This document shows positions 32,303 to 44,636 of a stretch of DNA of 64,000 bases, piece by piece. The position numbers and the translations under genes were made by a program. Position 1 is the stretch's first letter; each line of letters begins with the position of its first letter. Source of the stretch: Talinum fruticosum (Eukaryota; Streptophyta; Magnoliopsida; Caryophyllales; Talinaceae); contig JAITYX010000048.1 in assembly GCA_021018815.1 (NCBI GenBank), positions 806,001 to 870,000 of the forward strand, given 5' to 3'. The notes beneath the pieces are model-generated. The model saw nothing but the letters and a program-made list of their open reading frames with translations. It did no database searches and was not told where the DNA came from.

Positions 32303-33650
32303 AGTGGTAAATACATCCTCACAAGTGACGGGAATTTGAACCCTCAACCTACTATATAGTAAGGGAAGTACTCCACCCCTTGATACTTGTCTAATGGTAT
32401 TTTCTCACAACCATCCAAATTAAAAAAAAGGTGCATTATGTTATGCGTAAGTGTAATTGTATATAGGTGTGGATCCCCATTCCCCACCAGTTATGCTTAT
32501 TTCTCCATCGAGGTAATCTGACAGTTCTCCAATGAAACTTCGTAGATTTGGAGCCACCTTCATATTCTGCAAATCTTCCTCCATAAGCAAAGCTAGACGT
32601 CCATTCAAAAAAGTATGAAATAGATGGGTCGGCTTTGCCATTTCTATTGATTGATAAGTATATACTACATATCAAATCTATGCAATTATTAGTACAATTT
32701 TTTAAAAAAATAGTATGTAACCTACCAAAACAAATAAAAATAACAAATCTACAATCCAATTTCAAGAAAGCAACGTCACAAAAAAATATTGAAAATCATA
32801 GTTTCTTATAAACAAATATGAGTACTTATTTCTCAGTATTTTTTAAAACTTTTTTTTTAAAATGGTAAGTAAAACAACTATTAGATAATCTTTTTTTAAG
32901 GATTTTACCTATGTTGTTTGTAATGAGGATAGAAAGAAAAGAGATAAAAGGAATAGAGAACCACATAATAAAGGTACAAATAAAAAGACCAAACTTGACC
33001 AATAAATCAGATTTTTGATTTTCTTTTTAAAAATATGATATATAAAAAACTTGTTTCTAAGAATTGAAATTAAATAGCTTTGACTTATTTTAAAATAAAT
33101 ATACAATGCAACTCAGTCGCTTTTTTTGGAGGGAGTTGGGGGGAGGTTGGACAACTCTATGAATTGTCACTTTGCAAATCAAGGGTTCTTCACCATTAAT
33201 CTCTCAATTAAAAAAAAAAGAAAGAAAGAAAGAAAGAAAGAAAACAAACAAACAAACAAAGAACTTGAGAAATCATTGGAATACGAAAGTTTTGATATGG
33301 TACTCATAGAGCCCTGGAGGGACCAATTTTGAAATGGGTGAAACCATCATTTTTCACAAACTTCAACTTCTATGGCCTCTTTACTCTATTTGAATTGCTA
33401 GTTGCATCTAAATCTGAAAATTGAGCCATTCAGTTCGATCTCTTGTTAGATTATGTTGGATCAACAAGTTTTGGTTGGTTATTTTGGATTGGATTGACTT
33501 CGAATCACTCGATTTTTTGTCAAATAAAGTCGTCTTACCAAGAAAAATAAATTAAAAAATGTTCGTTCGGTTCAAGTCATTTTCGGGTTTGACTATTTTA
33601 ACTATTTTGGATGTCGCGTCGGTTATGGATTCGAGTCATTTAGGTCGGGT
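32303..33650. other. Intergenic, AT-rich
   Basis: No gene seen. It contains a stretch at 32,325-32,405 resembling the inverse of a tRNA-derived B box (GGGAATTTGAACCCTC), possibly a SINE remnant. A (GAAA)n/(AAAC)n microsatellite lies at 33,215-33,260. The degenerate GTCGGGTCAATTT-type sequence at 33,440-33,655 looks like an old DNA-transposon relic. Confidence 0.4.
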
Positions 33651-34663
33651 CAATTTTATCAAGTCTGCTTGCATCTGAATCATCATTGAATTCTCGATTC
33701 AGGCCTTTCCCTTTCATCTCATCCATGTTGCCAAATAATAGCAAATCACAATAAGCAAGTAAACACAGACAACAATTTGACAGAATGTTCAGTAAACCAG
33801 TGGCGTTAATTTTATCATCTCCAGCTCCACACAAGTTAAGTAACAGTGCCCCATTTTTGTCTTAAGCACATTTCACTGATGCATAATTTCTAGAATTAGT
33901 CTCAAAGGATGAAATGACAATAGCGGTTTCTTGGTCTCAGAATTCATTTTCACTTTCCTGCTTCTCGTTTCCCGCTTTAATTCTATCAAATCAAACCACC
34001 TAATTCCCGACCTCTAGTTGGTTTCATAACAAGCAGGTACCTATCAAACCCCAACCCAACCAAATCTCATGTATAAATCAATCTTTCAGACGTGATCCGC
34101 ATCACTTTGGGGCTAAATCAAGGGCTCAGCTGATCCCTATTCGCTTGGCACAAACAAAAATTTAGCATATGCACGAAACTCTGCTGGTATATCCTTGACA
34201 CGAAGAAATTTCTGAACAAATCAAACATCATCATCACAAAACCATGAGTTCTGCCATCACCAAGTAAAAACAAGTCATGTAGAAAACCACGCACCAGCTA
34301 AGACCATGACATTTTGACATATGCAGTAACATAACAAACAACGCGAAAGTCACTGCTGGTTTATGTGAAGATGTGATGAAGCATTATATAGGAGTAGGCC
34401 CTCGTTCCAGATATGAAGAGTAAAAACCGCAGCAAATAACTTGATAGCAAACAAGAACATCCTATGAAAAGTGTACAAGAAAACAAAATGAAAATTTCCA
34501 TCCAGTAAAGCCAAGGAGAGAAGCCGACCTTAATGTAGATGCTGAAGATGGTCCCAAGTCTCAATGGCCATTGATTCCCAAAATATGCTTGATCTGCTGC
34601 CTGAATTTTTTTTTTTTTTTTGGGGGGTTTGGTCCCAAAAACAATTATTCAATGCTATAATAT

Positions 34664-34815
34664 ATTGTTTGGTTGGATGTAATCAACTTTGTAATACAAA
34701 CAAATTTGTAATCATAAATCGACTACCTTGTTTATCTATACAAGAGTATTGAACTAAAAAGTTGTAAACTGTGGAATCAATACATTACCATAGCATTGTA
34801 TTTAACCAAACACCA
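34664..34815. mobile_element. Small MITE in the 3' flank of CCX copy 1
   Basis: TGTTTGGTTGGATGTAAT on the left is mirrored by ATTTAACCAAACACC on the right. The segment is absent from the matching place in the second CCX copy, so it arrived after the duplication. Family unclear; the GGTGTTTGGTT end is seen in several plant MITEs. Confidence 0.4.
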
Positions 34816-34880
34816 CAACCACAAACTGTAAACATAATAGTAGACACTTTTATCTACAGCATCATGATTCTGATGCTGTT

Positions 34881-36762
34881 TTACGAAGCCGAACTCATTG
34901 CAGTGCAAATCTGGACAGAGAGAAACATCAGATAGATGGTTATGAGGCCAGCTGCTAAGAGCTTGCTAGGGCGCATATCACTTAGGGGTAAAACAATAAG
35001 TGCCCAGATGAGAGCAGTGGCTAGAAATCCCAATGTGACGAACAAATCACTGTCTCTTGGAACTACGTAGGGGGCAGAGCCTGCGGACCATGTTCCCAAC
35101 AGCAAAGAAACCCCAAGGCCGACTAATGTATTAAACATCGGCCCAGCAAAGCACCCTGACATTGCCATTTGTACGCCTGTCCTTTCATTCTTTGCAAGAG
35201 CAGTATTTGACATTAAATCACCCATGGAATTTCCCCACGCCAATACTGTTAATGCCAGCGTGCACGGATTAACACCCAATATGACACCAAATGAGGTAAG
35301 CAAAGAAACAAGCTCATCTGCAATGACGTAGGACCAAATTATACACATGAAGAATCCTCCCAAAACCCATGGGAGCAACCACCTACGAGGTGGGTGCTCA
35401 GTACTCGTGTGAAGGAAAGCAAGAAGGCCGAGTATAAAGCCGGAGCTAAAACCAATGAAATATGCAATTTTACAACTCAAAGGCCCTATGTTTTCCTGTG
35501 AGTCCCACAAAAATGCCAAAAATATGGGGGCCAAAGAAGCGCTACAAATAGCATAAATCTTAGACCATCGAGCTTCCTCAACTATAGGGATTGTTAATCG
35601 TCTAGGAGCATGCAGTGGAATCTCCAACAATGAACATAGTTTAGAACATGAAAAAATTGAATCTTCATCTGTCACAGCCTCATCAGTCCATGCCAACTGA
35701 GGATTTGGACTATCCTCCATATTGGCCAGGATATAATCAGAATAGATGGCGACATTAGAATTCCAAATCCAGTGTGGAAGTTTGACCGATATGTCAACTG
35801 GCTTATCATTGTTGTCAGGACTAAGCAGAGGGTCATCAATGGATTCGTCCTCTTTACCTGTGCATGAAAAGAAACTTCCTGCCACGTGAAGCATAGGCAT
35901 CAAACCATCCAACTTCAATTTAGGAACCTTTTTCTGCAGTATCTCATTCATGGCAACAAAAATGGCATACATCACATATATGGAAAGAAAAGCTATGGCT
36001 CCCCAAATGTTCACCTTACCGATAACCAGAATCAATACAAGACACACCACACCAAAAAGAAAGAAAGACAAATCTCTGATGAAGCATTTCCGATCAACTT
36101 GAACCTTCTTAGCTGCTATAATAAATGAAACAACTCCACCAACCACACACGTGATGAAAATAGCTCCCCTAAAATGCCATCAAAACCGACATCATTGGAA
36201 CCTGAACTCACAAAATTAGCAATACCAGCAAACACGTCAGAAGCCCCATTTCCGAATGGGAGCAAGGTCACCCCAGCAACAGTTGGGGACAACTTGAGAA
36301 GATCTGAGAGCTGCTCTAATGAAGAACAGAAGTAGTCTGCCGCTGTATTTCCTAGCAAATAGAATAGTATAGCAAGCCAAGCACCAAGAATCAAAAATCC
36401 AATAGGCCTATAATTCTTACAATCACAGTAGAAGAACTTGATGTAATTGAAAACCCACTTGAAGCACAGTCTGGGTGGGCAATCAAATAATCACAGCCAC
36501 TCAAAAATGCTTGTGCTCGAATAATTCAGCACAAACTTGATGGCCCGTTAACTTCAACCTGTCATTAGCAGAATTCAATGTAGAGTTATGAATTTCTTGC
36601 ATAACTCTCCCTTGCATTACCCCTTTTTATGAATCCCTCCGGGGAACTGTGTCCCCAATTTCTCTTATGTATAAAGGAAGAATTGTGGAAGAGAGAGAAT
36701 AACACCAACACAGAGACTGCATTGAAGAAAACTCGGAATCCAGTTTTCCTCACTTTTTGCAT
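34881..36762 (-). pseudogene. CCX: CCX cation/calcium exchanger, pseudogene copy
   Basis: Starts [13 protein letters not shown] (ATG at 36,762), homologous to the copy at 48.1-50.0 kb. The N-terminal third is broken by at least three 1-base changes (about 36,620, 36,510 and 36,460). Another break lies at 36,166-36,169, where four C's on the plus strand leave one base too few for the Gly-Gly-Ala codons. After that, 421 residues are open, with the second exchanger signature ([17 protein letters not shown]) and about seven membrane segments. The first signature reads GNGASD where the family has GNGAPD. The C-terminus stops about ten residues early. The family exchanges K+/Na+/Ca2+ across membranes. 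It is probably a dead copy, though its long downstream frame is surprisingly clean. Confidence 0.85.
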
Positions 36763-37220
36763 TATCATACACTAGGATTAAAACTGAAATGCCAGAAAGA
36801 CACAAGGCACCTGAAGCCCACAAAAACTACAGAGAATCCAGGAGAGGAAAAGAAAAGGGAGGGTGATTTCAGGAAGCAAATGGAGGGGGAAGGTAAAAGA
36901 GACTGAGCACACTTAGTTAAAGAAAAATGAGGAGAATGCATGAATATAAAGCAAATGGTCGGTGACAGAGTAATAGGGAAGCAACGAGGGAATCAAATTT
37001 GTGAGCAGAGTAGTAGGGAAGAGGAGTACAAGACAAGGGAGAGTTTGGACGAAACTCATGCTGTCGTTATAGAAGTGGTCGAACAAAGGAGCTTCCAGGT
37101 AGTTTCAGGGCTCACTTCAACTTCTCTGAGTTAAACCCTCTCTTACATGCTCTGCCTCATTTATATCAAGGAAGTAAAGGGAACAGAGGAGAGAGAATGA
37201 AGAATAATAGAAGACAGTTG

Positions 37221-38087
37221 GGAATAGATTTTGCGGAAGAGAAGATTCTCATATTCTCGCAATGTGATGTGCGAAAACCACGCTAAATGTGTCATGCTTA
37301 ACTGCTCAAAATCACATCTACAAGAGGCAGACATAAGGGCATGTGAGTCTTACCATAAAAGATAAAAATACAATGTACTTGGAGAATGAGGTAGCACTCA
37401 TACATTTACCCATGTAAAGAGCACAAATATTTCAATTCATTGTTCGAAGACGAAGACCAGAAAGAATGTAATTAAAACAAGCTTGCCAGTTATTATTTGG
37501 AAGTGGAACCCGAGCTGATGAGCTCGCACGATCATTGAGTACATACAGTGCACATATCCCACGCCCCGATCAGAAAGCTTGAATTGAAGGGCCTAATTCC
37601 TAATTAATATTTGGAACATCCACTTGATTAGGTGCAGAACATTGGTTTGCTGTATAATAATGTTATTATTATAATAAATCGTTGGTTAATCGACAGAAAT
37701 ATGTGAGTTTTTTTCAGTAAACATACCCTGCTCTTGATCTCTCCCTTTTACGAACAAAAAGGCCAGTGTATTATGTCTTCCTCACATTAATTCTATAGGC
37801 TTAAACTTACATTAATTTAGTTTTCGATTTAGCATTTATTCAGGATAAACATAAATATTAATTGCTTTCATTTGAGTTTGACCTTGATAATTTTGTTATT
37901 TATTGATAATATAAGTAGCTAAATTTTATACTTTATCGAAATTTTACATTCATTTCTTAAAATTTAATCAACCACTTGATTCCAATTTATCAAAACTTTA
38001 CATTCATTTCTTAAAATTTAATTAACCCCTTGATTCCAATTTTCGCCTCACCGGCTCGACCGACCCTGTTTTCTTATTTTAACCATC
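37221..38087. other. Intergenic, no gene seen
   Basis: AT-rich DNA. A 50-bp stretch is repeated at 37,935-37,985 and 37,990-38,040 (ACATTCATTTCTTAAAATTTAA then a CTTGATTCCAATTT block). No coding signal. Confidence 0.5.
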
Positions 38088-38092
38088 TTATG

Positions 38093-38931
38093 TGTTAGGT
38101 TATGGCCAAAATCAATTACAAGGCTCGGAACAACTATAACAAGCAACACGGGGTTTTGGCCGAGAAGGAAAACATTCAAGTTGGGCAGCAGCCAACATGG
38201 GTTGCCCCTGTTGGCGGACACGGCCTGTGTTGGCTGCACGGGTTGCCCGTGTCAATGGCAACAGGCGTGCTGACCGTGCCGCTTTGTCTCCTGTACATTT
38301 TGTGCGGTTTTTCATTAGTTTACTGCTTTGATTGCTCGAGTTTATTGCTTTGTAAATGCAAGTGAGAATCAATGTAGGTCTATAGTTGTTTCATCCTCTA
38401 TTTAAAGAGGGTTTGTGTACATCTTGACATAGAGGTGTGTGTTAAAAATGTAAGGTAGAGCACACAAAAATTAGGGTGAGTGGATCACCCGGGTGAGAGC
38501 CTTGGGGGAGGGGGCATCTCTAATTAAGTCTAGTTAGATAAAGAAATCTCGTTGTAAGACTAGCTAGATGATAAAATCTCATCAAGTGAATGAGTTTTAA
38601 TTAGAGGGGATTCTAATTAGAGGTGTCAATTGGGGGTGTCCAATTGTATGTGCTATTGAGAGGAGAGTTTAGTGAGATTGGGTATCTCGGGTTTTGGGAA
38701 GCTCTCGGGTTAAGATCTTTCTTGTACTCTCCCGAAATGGTGGATTTGTAGTGTTTGTGTCGCCTGTGGTTTTCTCCCGGTTTGGGTTTCCACGTTAAAA
38801 CCTTGTCTCATCTTTGTTTATTGATCTTTATTTCATTATTGATATTGTTTGTCATCCTAAATTCACTTCGCATTATTGTTCTAAATTTCATACAAAAAGT
38901 GAGGTTTACAAGTGAGGTTAATTTCCTAACA
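38093..38931 (+). repeat. Solo LTR, Copia-type
   Basis: Begins TGTTAGGTTATGG and ends CCTAACA, the TG...CA inverted ends of an LTR. The 3' part has GGTTTTCTCCCGGTTTGGGT and CACGTTAAAACCTTGTCT, the read-through block typical of plant Copia LTRs. A promoter-like TATTTAAAGAGG sits at 38,400. No primer site or coding part adjoins it, so it is a solo LTR. Flanking pentamers TTATG and TTCCG match at 3 of 5, so the target duplication is not well supported. Confidence 0.65.
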
Positions 38932-39014
38932 TTCCGCTTCATCCTACTCGTATATATGTTGTGTTGCAACCAGGAATAAGATAAGTCAAATGAGTGAAAC
39001 AACAAGGTTTTTAC

Positions 39015-40279
39015 CAATGGCGGATCCAAGATTTAAAATCAAGTAGTGTTAGGGTCGGAAAAAAATTTATAATTATAAAATAAAATTAAAAATTATTAAA
39101 ATTAATTTTTTTTTAGATTCAAAGTACTAAAAATAAAATTAAACAACTAATAAATTATAACTTTAAAATAAAATCAAATAACTAATACAATATAATTGTC
39201 CTCAACAAAGTTTCATATTCTAAAACCGAAACATGAGTTTTTCATTGTCTACAATTTTGAAAAGATCATCCTCAAAATAAGTAATAACAAGTATCATTTA
39301 AAATCTCTTCCGATATTTTGTTGCATAAAGTGGTCTTGATATACATCATCGAAGAGAACACTCTTTCAACTTTTGCATTGGAAACCGGTAAAATCAAAGA
39401 TTTCTCAATTCAAATCAAAATTGCATTAATCTTCACAAACTCAAAATTACATTTTATTACAAAATTGCATTCCAAATCGCATTCTATAAAAGTCTTACAT
39501 TTGATTATTTTACAAGTTTAAAATTACTCAATTCGAATCAAAATTACATTCTTCTTCACAAACTCAAAATTACATTTCATTATAAAATTGCATTCCAAAT
39601 CGTCATGAAATGAACAACATTTAATTCACAAACCTAAATTTAATTAAACAACAATATCAAATTAATTCACAAACCTAAACTTATGACTCCATCCAACAAT
39701 AATATCAAATAAAACAATCAAATAAAACAATCCATAATAACAATCTATAAAAATCTAAAATAACACTTAATTTACAAACCTAAATTTAATTAAATAAAAA
39801 TATCCTATGAAATGAAAGAATTCAATTCAAAAAATGAATCTCAATATCAAATTTTAATGAGAAAATTAGATTAATTACCAAATGAAACCAGAAAAAGGGA
39901 GTTGTTACGGCTAAGGGTGTGGGTGCGTGCGGTGGATCACTCACTGCCACTGAAGGGAAGGCTGGGTGAGGAGGGGAGGGCAAAAAAATTTGCAATGGAA
40001 GAAAAACAATGGGGCAGCGCTGGGATTCGAACACGCGACGTGAGTCACGCCGCCGAAGAAAACTGGGTGAGGAGGGGAGGGCAAAAAAATCTGCAATCAA
40101 AGAAAAGTAAACGACATTAGCGGGACTCGAGCACGCCACCATGGCATGCAGCCTAGAGATAGCCTGAACATTACAACAACTAACAATTTCTGAACTTTTG
40201 GGTGTCAAATTTTCTATATATATATTTGTTCTATATCTATTTTTTTTTCCCCACTCCTACACTAGTAGATCCGGCCCTA
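39015..40279. mobile_element. Non-autonomous hAT element, copy 2
   Basis: Starts CAATGGCGGATCCAAG and ends GTAGATCCGGCCCTA. The flanking octamer GTTTTTAC is exact on both sides (39,007-39,014 and 40,280-40,287), the 8-bp duplication of hAT elements. The left 900 bp is AT-rich with many AAATTAC-type blocks. The right part has two copies of CTGGGTGAGGAGGGGAGGGC at about 39,961 and 40,066. No transposase. Confidence 0.85.
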
Positions 40280-40287
40280 GTTTTTAC

Positions 40288-41498
40288 ATATATTCCTCAT
40301 AAACTATATTGTATTAGTTTATTAAATTCTCATCTTCTTATGTTAGTTTTATCCGCATGTAATTATTTTATATTAATTTATTTAACCTTCACCGTTTTGT
40401 ATTAATTTTTATTCCATCATTGAACTTTTGTCCATTTTGTTTTCTAAATCCTGTGGAGGTGATTGAATCCTCATCCTCACTGTAACTGATGACTTGATAA
40501 AATGAGAAATATTTAAGTGAGTGATGACTTTAATCCTCATACCTTATTAATTTAAAACACTTTAAATTTTTACCCTCATTTTATCAGGCATGCATTTATT
40601 TAACCCTCACCTTTTTGCACCCTCATTACTCTATTTTATCATCCTCACTACTCCATATATTAAAAATAAAAGGTGAGGATTTTCCTAACTTTAATCCTTA
40701 TTTTATCATCCTCACTACTCCATAAATTAATGCAAAAAGGCGACCGTTAAATTTATGCAACTTTAATTTTTATCCCTTTAAACTTTAACCTCCATCCTCA
40801 CTATATATTACGATAATAAAATGGAGATTATCCAGCTAAGTCGTAACTTAAATGGTCATTTGTCCATTCGTTTAATATTAATGCTAAGAGTTTGATGAAA
40901 AATATTTTTAAAAAAGGAAAAAATAATGTTAATAGTTGGTTTGGTGGGGCAAGCAATTGGACATTGTGAACCTTCCTGATGTATTTTTGGTTAGGTTGAT
41001 TTCAACCAATAAGCATATTGAAGGCATTACGTCTCAATGAAATTATTCCTTTTTATGCAACTATTTCTATATATTTTTATCCATTCTTAGAGTTTATATA
41101 AAAGTGATATTAGTTTCACATGATTCATTTAATTCTATTTCATCAATTTCTTGAACAAATACATCACAAACAACGCTAAATTAAACAAATAATTGATTAA
41201 AAAATATTTTGAAACTTATCTTTATCCTTCAATGGTGAGAATTAACTTGAAGACCAAGGAACACGAGTGAGAAGTGAGAGAGAAAAAGTGAGGAAGTCCA
41301 GGTGAAAAGTAAATGAAGTGGCCGACGGAGGAGGGACCGTTGGTCGCTAACATTGAGGTGGATGGTGTTAGAAGTTTCCTGCTCCGGTGGAAAGAGCCAA
41401 GTGGTGGCGTACTAGCAACTGCTCAACCAAGCCAGGAGAGAATGCGTTAAATTCCTCTTTATTTCTCCTTTTAAAAATATATATTAGTGTCAGAATTA
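40288..41498. other. Intergenic with short CCTCAC-rich repeats
   Basis: No gene. At 40,440-40,830 the motif ATCCTCACTACTCC and related blocks recur in direct and inverse form (e.g. 40,640 and 40,710; inverse GGTGAGGAT at 40,671), which suggests an old MITE. The stretch 41,280-41,400 is GC-richer but holds no domain. Confidence 0.4.
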
Positions 41499-42226
41499 GG
41501 GATTGTAACGCCCCAATATAATTACTATATAAAACACACTTATTGAATAAATATAATATAACCAAGCAGCGGAATACACTGTCATATTAAAGCGTTACGC
41601 CATCCCTCCTCGAGAGACTAGACTAACCTTACAACAACCACACGATAATCTTTTCAATTTACCCAACCACTTACATTTGAAGTCTTGTAACCTGAAACCC
41701 AATACGTACATAATCTAAGTCACCAAACATGAGTACGTTCTCCCAAAATACATTATAGCATTTAACAATTTTACCATCAACCGGAATAAACTCATCAAGC
41801 AAATTGAATCTACGGTGATTTCTTAACCAAAACACAACCATCAAAAGTCACCATAAAACATTTTGAGAATAAAACCAAAGTCCGATCATCGATATGAGTC
41901 AACACTTCCCGATTCCTTTGCCCTTGTCACTTCGTGCTCGACATTCACCTTCTTTTCTTTCCCTAAAAACATTTAAGAAAACATAAAAACAAGAATGAGC
42001 CATTGGCCCAAGACGCTACCCTCGTACTATAAAAATATATATTATAAAAGTTAGTGAATGCGCGCAGATAACTAAAATCGGTTTCAAAAGCTATTTATGT
42101 GTAAAATCGAAGTAATTTCATTATGCATTAAGGTATTGAAATAACTTAGGACCCATTTATGTGATATCATCATATCTCGTGATCTGTATACACAATTCAT
42201 TTATCTTGATCGATCGGGAGGGCCCG

Positions 42227-42630
42227 CTCGTAAACCGTATCGTGAATCGTAATCGTGTCCGTAAACCGTGTTCGTAAACCGTATCGTGAACTCGTAATCG
42301 TGTTCGTAAACCGTACTCGTGAACCGTAATCGTGTTCGTAAACTGCATCGTGATTCGTAATCGTGTTCGTAAATTGTACTGTAAACTCATAATCGTGTTC
42401 GTAAACTGTATCGTGAATCGTAATCGTGTTCGTAAACTGGATCGTGAACTGTAATCGTGCTCGTAAACTGCATCGTGAATCGTAATCGTGTTCGTAAACT
42501 GCACTGCATCAGTAATCGTGTTCGTAAATCGTAATCGTGTTCGTAAATTGTACTCGTGAATCGTAACTATATCTCGTAAACTGCATCGTGAATCGTAATC
42601 GTGATAAATTTATCGTAAACCGTGAACTAT
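42227..42630. repeat. Minisatellite of about 31-bp units
   Basis: About a dozen degenerate units of the type GTAATCGTGTTCGTAAACTG plus CATCGTGAATC. Smaller steps (CGTAAAC and CGTAATC) repeat inside each unit. It has no spacer/repeat structure of a CRISPR array, and its open frame on the minus strand is a by-product of the periodic sequence. Confidence 0.9.
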
Positions 42631-43099
42631 GACAGTGAAGTGGGTCCAAATTATTTGTACTATTAGAACAAGAAACTCAATCATAAAGATAAGCACTTTG
42701 GAAAAGGTACAAGCAATAACGTACCTCGATCGATCCTTGCCTTTCAATTTTAATTTTCTTTACTTCCTTGAATAGTCGTTCCTATAGATGTTCTCGTCTT
42801 CAAACAGAAATTTAACCTTTGCATTAGTAAATTTACTGGACTTTCTCGTGTTTATTTTTGATAAGTTTTCACATTCGTCTCCTTTAACTCTTCATGTATT
42901 ATCTAATTAAGCTTCAATGTCTAAGGAGCTATTTTATGTGCCTTACACTTATCAATTGTTTAACTCATTAGCTGGTTTAACTTTCTAATTTCCCTCTTGA
43001 TATTAACCCCAATCGGGACAAATCCGCGGCTGAAGATTAGGAGTTGGCCACAAGGTAAACCAAATTAAAACTCAAACATTCCCCTCTACCTAACAAAAC

Positions 43100-43640
43100 C
43101 AGCAAGTGAAGCTAGCTTCCCTGTTCCAGTAACATTGTTGGTGACATGTGTTTTTGTTTTTCAACCCTTCGAATCATGGTATATGCCTCGTTAATAGTGG
43201 GGAGAGGTTCCGGAATCAAAATTTGACCTCTAACCGTGTCATAATTCTCATTCAAATGTATTAGAAATTGCATGAGTTTCTTCCTTTGTTCTAACTCAAT
43301 GGTTTTCTTAATTGCAGAGCAAGTAGTACTACAATTACATTAAGGCACTTCAGGCAAATCATTCATTTCATCCCACAACTTCTTTAGCTTTATGTAATAG
43401 ACATCTACACAATCATTTCCTTGATATAAATCAGTAATATCCTTTTCCAACTGATACAACAAAGGACCATTATTCTAACCAAATCTTTCGATCAACTCTA
43501 CCCACAATTGTTGAGCACAATTCACATAAGGGAAAGCTTCAGACAAATCAAGAACCATAAAATTGAGCAGCCAACTCACTACCATATTATCACATCTAAC
43601 CTATTGATTATATGAGGAGAAGTAGCATTTGGCTTTTTGC
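43100..43640 (-). pseudogene. Captured Copia gag fragment
   Basis: On the minus strand one reads NMVVSWLLNFMVLDLSEAFP, QLWVELIERFG, DVYYIKLKKLWDEMNDLPEV, then KLMQFLIHLNENYDTVRGQI and PEPLPTINEAYTMIRRVEKQ. This is the gag region of the Arabidopsis-type Copia elements (UBN2/RVT-associated gag), quite different from the Sirevirus gag at 6.6-7.6 kb. One stop lies after ELIERFG and one near the cysteine pair. No other Copia domain is nearby, so it is a captured or left-over piece. Confidence 0.7.
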
Positions 43641-43905
43641 AGGTACCCATTCTCATATAAAAATTCGATAAGTATATGCACAATTTCAATAACTCAAATA
43701 AATTTTCAACACCTTATGAACATATACTCAACCCTACTTTCACATATATCCATACATCAATTACTCCCCAAAGTTCTTCCAATTTCACCACAACCAATTC
43801 AAACCCAATTACAACATGGATTACAACATCTACTTGTCTAATTATTCGATTATAACATGAATTTGGGATATAATTTATTTAGAAATTAGGGATTAGAGAA
43901 ATACC

Positions 43906-44380
43906 TTAAAAGGGGTTAGAGATGAAAATGGATGATGGAGGTTCGGTGGTGGAGCTTGAGGGTGTCGAGGTGGCGTTAGACGGCGGCGGACGGCGGCCAG
44001 GGAGGTGGCTCCAGCCTTGGTCAGGTGACGACGGCAGCGGCAGGGGCAGGTTCTGCCCCGCTGACGCGAAACAGGGAAAGGGGAGAGAAGTTGGTGGCGG
44101 CAGCAAGGTGTCGGTGGAGGCGCCGGTGGAGGCCTGCTGGCGGCGACAGAAGGACCGGCAGTGGCTGGTGGTGGTCGACGGTGACTGTGGCTGGGCCGGT
44201 GACAGCCCGCAGGGAGGAGAGGCAGAGAGGGAGGTGGGAAGAGGAGAGCAGAGAGAATGGAGTTTTGAGAGTGGGTTTTTGATTTTTTTTGCAGTAAGTA
44301 ATAGCCCCTCCCCTTTTTGTTTCATTCCTGCACCGCCATCATGTATCAGTAACCTTTTTTTTTTTTTTTTTAATCCTTAA
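43906..44380. other. GC-rich segment inside the 3.1-kb element
   Basis: Strong base-composition island (GGCGGCGG-, GGTGGAG-type repeats) in otherwise AT-rich DNA. Open frames of about 140-150 residues exist on both strands but are Gly/Arg- or Pro/Ser-rich and have no known domain. It may be a captured piece of a host gene's first exon or a CpG-rich part of the element. Followed by a T-run. Confidence 0.45.
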
Positions 44381-44636
44381 GTATATCGATTAATCTTTCT
44401 AACTCAAAATCTGTGTTGTTCCGACATATATATATCTCTATGAATTTAAAAATGTTCAAATAATTATCTGTACCTATAAACATTTATTAATTCGTAATGA
44501 AATAAATTATATAATTTTAAGTACGTACGCCTGTTCACAATTTTACGCGGCTCACTCGACCTTAAACAATATTAAAATAATAAAATATAAATTTAGAGTA
44601 ATTAAATAAAATTAAAACTCAGGGTGTTACAGGGAT

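Larger units (their letters stand above)
33690..37220. repeat. CCX duplication block, copy 1
   Basis: Corresponds to 47,030-50,540 in the same orientation. Matches extend beyond the coding part: CAGGCCTTTCCCTTTCATC (33.70 and 47.04 kb), AAATCAATCTTTCAGA (34.07 and 47.35 kb), TAGATGCTGA (34.54 and 47.92 kb), and the 5' side with AGGGAGGG and AGGCAGTTGGGAATA-like blocks. The distance between copies is about 13.3 kb. Confidence 0.85.
41504..44631. mobile_element. 3.1-kb TG...CA element with 5-bp duplication
   Basis: Begins TGTAACGCCCC and ends GGGTGTTACA, with an exact 5-bp duplication GGGAT (41,499-41,503 and 44,632-44,636). TG...CA ends and a 5-bp duplication point to an LTR-retroelement product: either a very long solo LTR or a non-autonomous composite. 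I find no second copy of the left end inside, so two short LTRs are not seen. It holds a minisatellite (42.23-42.63 kb), a minus-strand Copia gag fragment (43.1-43.64 kb) and a GC-rich segment (43.92-44.28 kb). Confidence 0.75.

Noticed and set aside
34881..36762. CCX copy 1 as a functional gene with introns
   Set aside because: The breaks are single-base changes without splice sites, and the first signature has lost its proline.
38102..38372. 86-87-residue frames on both strands
   Set aside because: They lie inside the solo LTR and match no known protein.
42157..42504. 115-residue minus-strand frame, and a possible CRISPR-like array
   Set aside because: The frame is only the minisatellite read as protein; units are contiguous and degenerate with no unique spacers.
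43906..44380. Gly/Arg- or Pro/Ser-rich frames on both strands as a host gene
   Set aside because: No domain, no introns or partner exons seen; composition alone explains the open frames.
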